Below are positions 4,883 through 6,641 of a DNA stretch of 6,641 nt, in pieces. Numbering within the stretch: position 1 is the first letter of the stretch; each line of letters starts with the position of its first letter. A model generated the notes under the pieces. It saw only the letters and a list, made by a program, of their open reading frames with translations, had not been told where the DNA came from and searched no databases. The position numbers and the translations under genes are program-made. The stretch comes from Terriglobales bacterium (GTDB lineage Bacteria > Acidobacteriota > Terriglobia > Terriglobales > Acidobacteriaceae), in NCBI GenBank assembly GCA_015655365.1, contig JAATFE010000165.1:1-6641 (forward strand). The letters are read 5' to 3'.

Positions 4883-6364
4883 ATGATGCAGTTTCCCAAA
4901 ATCATCCAGGGCGGCATGGGCGTGGGCGTTTCAAACTGGCGCCTCGCAAATGCTGTTTCCAAACTCGGCCAACTCGGCGTGGTCTCTGGCACCGCGCTCG
5001 ATCAGCTTTTTGTCCGCCGGCTCGCCGATGGCGATAAGGGCGGCGATATGCGCCGGGGACTGGATGCGTTCCCCTTCCCTGAAATGGCCAAGCGCATCTG
5101 GCAGGAGTACTTCGTTCCCGGCGGCAAGCCCAGCGGAACGGCCTACCCGATTGCGGCGATGCATCAAAAACGGGACCCGCGCAAGCTCGTGGAGCTGTGC
5201 GTGGTCAGCAACTTCGTCGAGGTCTTTCTGGCCAAGGAAGGCCACAAGAATCCCGTCGGCATCAATTTTCTCGAAAAGGTGCAGCTCCCCCATCTGCCTT
5301 CCATTTACGGCGCCATGCTGGCCGGGGTGGGCTATGTTTTGATGGGCGCGGGCATCCCCCTCCATATTCCCGGCGTCCTCGACTCCTTCGCCGCGCACCA
5401 GCCCGCCGAGTACAAGCTGTCGGTCGTTGGCGCGCCGCAGGGGATGGACTCGCAGATGTTCCTCAATCCGGTCGACCTTGCCGAGGGCGCACTGCCCGAC
5501 CTTCATCGGCCCAGGTTCCTGGCCATTGTTTCTTCCAACACCCTGGCCACCACCATGCTGCGCCGCGCCAGCGGCCGCGTCGACGGGCTGATTCTCGAAA
5601 CGCCCATCGCCGGCGGCCACAATGCGCCCCCGCGCGGCAAACTCCAGCTCTCTGCGTCCGGGCAACCGGTCTACGGCGAGCGCGATGCCGTCAACATTGC
5701 GGGCCTGCGGGCTCTGGGCGTCCCCTTCTGGCTGGCAGGCGGTTACGGCAGCCCCGAAAAAGTGCGCGAGGCGCTCGATCAGGGAGCGACCGGCGTCCAA
5801 GTTGGCACAGCCTTTGCCTTTACCGAGGAATCCGGCCTGGACATCGGTCTGAAGAGAACGCTATTAGCCCAGGCTGTTGCTGGCGTTGGCGAGGTGTTTA
5901 CGGATCCGCTGGCGTCGCCCACCGGATTTCCCTTCAAAGTCGCCCAGTTGGCAGGTTCGTATTCCGATGCGGAAGTGACGGAGAAGCGAACCAGGGTCTG
6001 CGACCTGGGCTATCTGCGTGAGCCTTACGCAGCCCCGGATGGCGGTATCGGCTACCGCTGTGCGGCAGAGCCGGTGGCGAACTATGTGGCCAAGGGCGGC
6101 AAGGTCGAGGAGACCGTCGGCAGAAAGTGCCTGTGCAACGCGCTCATGGCCAACATCGGCTTGGCGCAGATTCGCAAGGACGCATCCATCGAGCCGCCCC
6201 TGGTAACGGTGGGCGACGACCTGAACACGGTTGCCCAGTTCCTCGCTCCCGGCCAGAAAACTTACACCGCGGCAGACGTGGTTGAATCCCTCATGAGCCT
6301 GAGCGCCAGTCCGGTAGTAGCCGAGACAGCCCCGGACGACGAGCCGGTCTTGGCGACTGCCTGA
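4883..6364 (+). CDS. Nitronate monooxygenase-type FMN flavoprotein (long form, Cys-rich C-terminus)
   Basis: 493-residue protein of the nitronate monooxygenase (2-nitropropane dioxygenase) family, FMN-binding TIM barrels that also include FabK and PfaD enoyl reductases. Motifs: IIQGGMGVGVSNWRLANAV (7-25) at the first strand; NPVGINFLEKVQLP (123-136); IVSSNTLATTML (215-226); ETPIAGGHNAP (239-249), where His246 fits the AGGH active-site position; WLAGGYGSPEKV (283-294) and GATGVQVGTAFAFT (301-314), the FMN phosphate-binding region. Typical nitronate monooxygenases have about 320-380 residues; here a further C-terminal region carries four cysteines (373, 393, 416, 418; VCDLGYL, YRCAAEP, GRKCLCNAL). 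The true substrate is uncertain: nitronate detoxification, fatty-acid or polyketide reduction are options. The start is ATG at 4883 or the adjacent one at 4886; only weak GAAAG precedes them. It is 113 bases after the MgtE-like gene and ends before a strong terminator. Confidence 0.88.
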   Translation: MMQFPKIIQGGMGVGVSNWRLANAVSKLGQLGVVSGTALDQLFVRRLADGDKGGDMRRGLDAFPFPEMAKRIWQEYFVPGGKPSGTAYPIAAMHQKRDPRKLVELCVVSNFVEVFLAKEGHKNPVGINFLEKVQLPHLPSIYGAMLAGVGYVLMGAGIPLHIPGVLDSFAAHQPAEYKLSVVGAPQGMDSQMFLNPVDLAEGALPDLHRPRFLAIVSSNTLATTMLRRASGRVDGLILETPIAGGHNAPPRGKLQLSASGQPVYGERDAVNIAGLRALGVPFWLAGGYGSPEKVREALDQGATGVQVGTAFAFTEESGLDIGLKRTLLAQAVAGVGEVFTDPLASPTGFPFKVAQLAGSYSDAEVTEKRTRVCDLGYLREPYAAPDGGIGYRCAAEPVANYVAKGGKVEETVGRKCLCNALMANIGLAQIRKDASIEPPLVTVGDDLNTVAQFLAPGQKTYTAADVVESLMSLSASPVVAETAPDDEPVLATA

Positions 6365-6393
6365 GATCCCGATTCAGGTTGGAGTATTTCAAT

Positions 6394-6433
6394 AAAAGGG
6401 CGGCTTTCTCCTCAACGAGAAAGCCGCCCTTTT
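6394..6433. terminator. Strong bidirectional terminator after the flavoprotein gene
   Basis: Perfect 17-base arms, AAAAGGGCGGCTTTCTC (6394-6410) and its complement (6417-6433, ending in TTTT), enclose the loop CTCAAC. A-run before and T-run after make it functional on both strands, as expected between convergent genes: the flavoprotein gene ends 29 bases upstream and the minus-strand partial gene ends at 6522. Confidence 0.95.
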
Positions 6434-6466
6434 GCTTTGCCTTCGGTTCGGTACCGCCGCATATCT

Positions 6467-6507
6467 GGGTGCCCCATCCTTGGCGCGTTTTTGTCTTTGC
6501 TGTCAAG
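6467..6507. repeat. Degenerate relative of the 3280-3318 hairpin repeat
   Basis: GGGTGCCCCA (6467-6476) matches the opening of the large hairpin at 3280 (GGGTGCCCTA) at nine of ten positions. The following bases form only a poor stem: CTTGGCG (6479-6485) against TGTCAAG (6501-6507), with wobble pairs. It looks like a decayed or half copy of the same dispersed element. Inference from two copies only. Confidence 0.35.
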
Positions 6508-6521
6508 TTCCGGGACATGGT

Positions 6522-6641
6522 TTACACATTGCTGGGTTGTTGTTTTTCGGCGATCAAGCGCTCGACGATCGTCGAGCGCTTGATCGCCGGGTCGATTTCG
6601 CGAACCAGGGTAGCGCAGTAGTAGACCAGGATGCGCTTGCC
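6522..6641 (-). CDS. Unrecognised protein, C-terminal 39 codons, cut by window edge
   Basis: The minus strand is open from the window edge (codon at 6641-6639) for 39 codons to TAA at 6524-6522. The peptide begins GKRILVYYCATLVREIDPAI and ends KQQPSNV. It looks like real coding: two likely amphipathic helices, no rare codons, a stop placed well before the bidirectional terminator that serves both convergent genes. I do not recognise the family from this fragment. The stretch encoding residues 19-32 (from Ala in DPAIKRS to Ala in LIAEK) is a perfect 42-base DNA palindrome. The N-terminal part, start and promoter lie outside the window. Confidence 0.6.
   Translation of the reverse strand, partial: GKRILVYYCATLVREIDPAIKRSTIVERLIAEKQQPSNV
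6548..6589. repeat. Perfect 42-base palindrome without spacer
   Basis: Bases 6548-6568 (beginning CGGCGATCAAGCG) are the exact reverse complement of 6569-6589, centred on the GATC at 6567-6570, so the two 21-base arms touch. The match stops sharply at both ends (T6547 versus G6590). It lies within the 3' end of the minus-strand open frame, 23 bases before its stop codon. No T-run follows on either strand, so it is not a standard terminator. Confidence 0.97.

Noticed and set aside
4931..5800. Minus-strand 289-codon frame opposite the flavoprotein gene
   Set aside because: Antisense shadow; the plus strand has unmistakable nitronate monooxygenase motifs throughout.
6379..6621. Plus-strand 80-codon frame at the right edge
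   Set aside because: It begins inside the terminator region, covers the terminator hairpin and the palindrome, and is opposite a better coding frame on the minus strand.

Overview
The window is about 60% GC and reads like a chromosomal segment of an Acidobacteriota bacterium, most likely class Terriglobia. That placement is inferred from gene content, base composition and hairpin-type intergenic repeats; no rRNA or other marker gene is present. Codon use looks uniform. I see no transposase, integrase, phage gene, tRNA or CRISPR array, so this is ordinary core or housekeeping-type DNA. I did not find a convincing new multi-gene system.

Layout, left to right. (1) On the minus strand lies the N-terminal part of an oligopeptidase B (S9A prolyl oligopeptidase family), cut by the left edge. 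(2) Divergent from it is a plus-strand envelope pair: a secreted TPM-domain protein with a glycine-rich tail, then a LemA-family membrane protein. The spacer between them holds several hairpins, two sharing a CTTTAG core. (3) After a strong bidirectional terminator, two minus-strand genes encode a partner-switching pair: a RsbW-type anti-sigma kinase and, downstream, a STAS anti-sigma-factor antagonist with its own probable promoter and a textbook ribosome binding site. (4) A 280-base divergent intergenic region with a large hairpin leads to a plus-strand soluble protein combining PRC-barrel-like, MgtE N-terminal and CBS domains without any membrane channel. (5) Next on the plus strand is a long nitronate monooxygenase-type flavoprotein with a C-terminal cysteine cluster, closed by a second strong bidirectional terminator. 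(6) At the right edge is the last 39 codons of an unrecognised minus-strand gene. They contain a perfect 42-base palindrome, the most unusual sequence feature here.

The genes form small functional units rather than one pathway: proteolysis, envelope proteins (TPM and LemA families often occur together), stress or general regulation by partner switching, possible divalent-cation sensing, and flavin-dependent oxidation. Both terminators sit between convergent genes and separate the units. Three genes (ptrB, the TPM gene and the MgtE-like gene) have a TACAAT- or TACACT-type hexamer 6 to 9 bases before the start codon and no clear Shine-Dalgarno sequence, which suggests leaderless or very short-leader transcripts.
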